The notes below the pieces were generated by a model. It was given only the letters and a program-made list of their open reading frames with translations. It searched no databases and had not been told where the DNA came from. A program made the translations under genes and the position numbers. A stretch of 5,907 nucleotides of DNA from Nitrososphaerota archaeon. GTDB taxonomy: Archaea; Thermoproteota; Nitrososphaeria; Nitrososphaerales; JACQRY01. This document shows positions 5,837 to 5,907 of this stretch, piece after piece (positions within the stretch are counted from its first letter, which is position 1; the number at the start of each line of letters is the position of its first letter). Where the stretch lies: assembly GCA_016206275.1 (NCBI GenBank), contig JACQRY010000085.1, positions 1 to 5,907 of the forward strand, in the 5' to 3' direction.

Positions 5837-5907
5837 GGTTCAGCGTGTGGACTCTAGATAAGCCTATTCTTGCGGTGCGTCCGCTATTGTTTGGTAAGCT
5901 GTTGGTG
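5837..5907. other. Right-edge segment, possible end or start of another gene
   Basis: Two incompatible readings exist. On the minus strand a frame entering from the edge reads PTAYQTIADAPQE and stops at TAG 5866-5864, which would be the 3' end of a gene 27 bases before the PUA gene. On the plus strand a frame from GTG 5845 (MWTLDKPILAV...) or GTG 5875 (MRPLLFGKLLV) runs open to the edge, which would be a divergent gene. Both are short enough to be chance and I recognise neither. Confidence 0.25.

Noticed and set aside
1..5907. Mobile element, CRISPR array or defence system
   Set aside because: Reading through the window showed no repeat-spacer pattern, transposase, integrase or terminal inverted repeats; all recognisable genes are conserved housekeeping families.

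Overview
The window is archaeal chromosomal housekeeping DNA. It carries a proteasome beta subunit with a Thr nucleophile, an aCPSF1/FttA-type beta-CASP ribonuclease with N-terminal KH domains, an MCT-1-like PUA protein, an archaeal SepF, and a two-zinc-knuckle MetRS whose C-terminal tRNA-binding domain is a separate gene. SepF points to FtsZ-based division. The protein wording suggests the Thaumarchaeota/Aigarchaeota/Bathyarchaeota side of the TACK group, but that placement is an impression, not a search result. Genes are closely packed and starts are mostly TTG or GTG. I saw no tRNA, rRNA, insertion sequence, CRISPR array or integrated element.

Layout. Plus strand: the 3' end of a probable S-adenosylhomocysteine hydrolase gene (1-150); a 55-base gap with TATA-like sequences; metG (206-1879); a small gene for the MetRS C-terminal tRNA-binding OB-fold domain (1886-2215), in the same frame as metG and separated from it by one TGA and two codons; a 138-base gap with a GC-rich inverted repeat; psmB (2354-3010); and, one base later, fttA (3012-4931). 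Minus strand: sepF (4973-5272) and a PUA-domain gene (5339-5836), convergent with fttA across a 41-base gap. The last 71 bases (5837-5907) cannot be assigned with confidence.

How the genes fit together. The SAH hydrolase and MetRS genes both concern methionine and its derivatives: recycling of the methylation by-product and charging of tRNA-Met. The two MetRS pieces should act together. psmB and fttA look like one transcription unit linking protein degradation with transcript 3'-end formation and termination, a neighbourhood known in archaea. The minus-strand pair joins a probable translation-associated RNA-binding protein to the FtsZ membrane-anchor family.

No wholly new system is evident. 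The points most worth checking are the single-stop split of MetRS, the Asp-to-Asn change beside the proteasome active site, the degenerate glycine loop in the second KH domain of FttA, the apparent lack of a membrane-targeting helix in SepF, and the structured gap before psmB.
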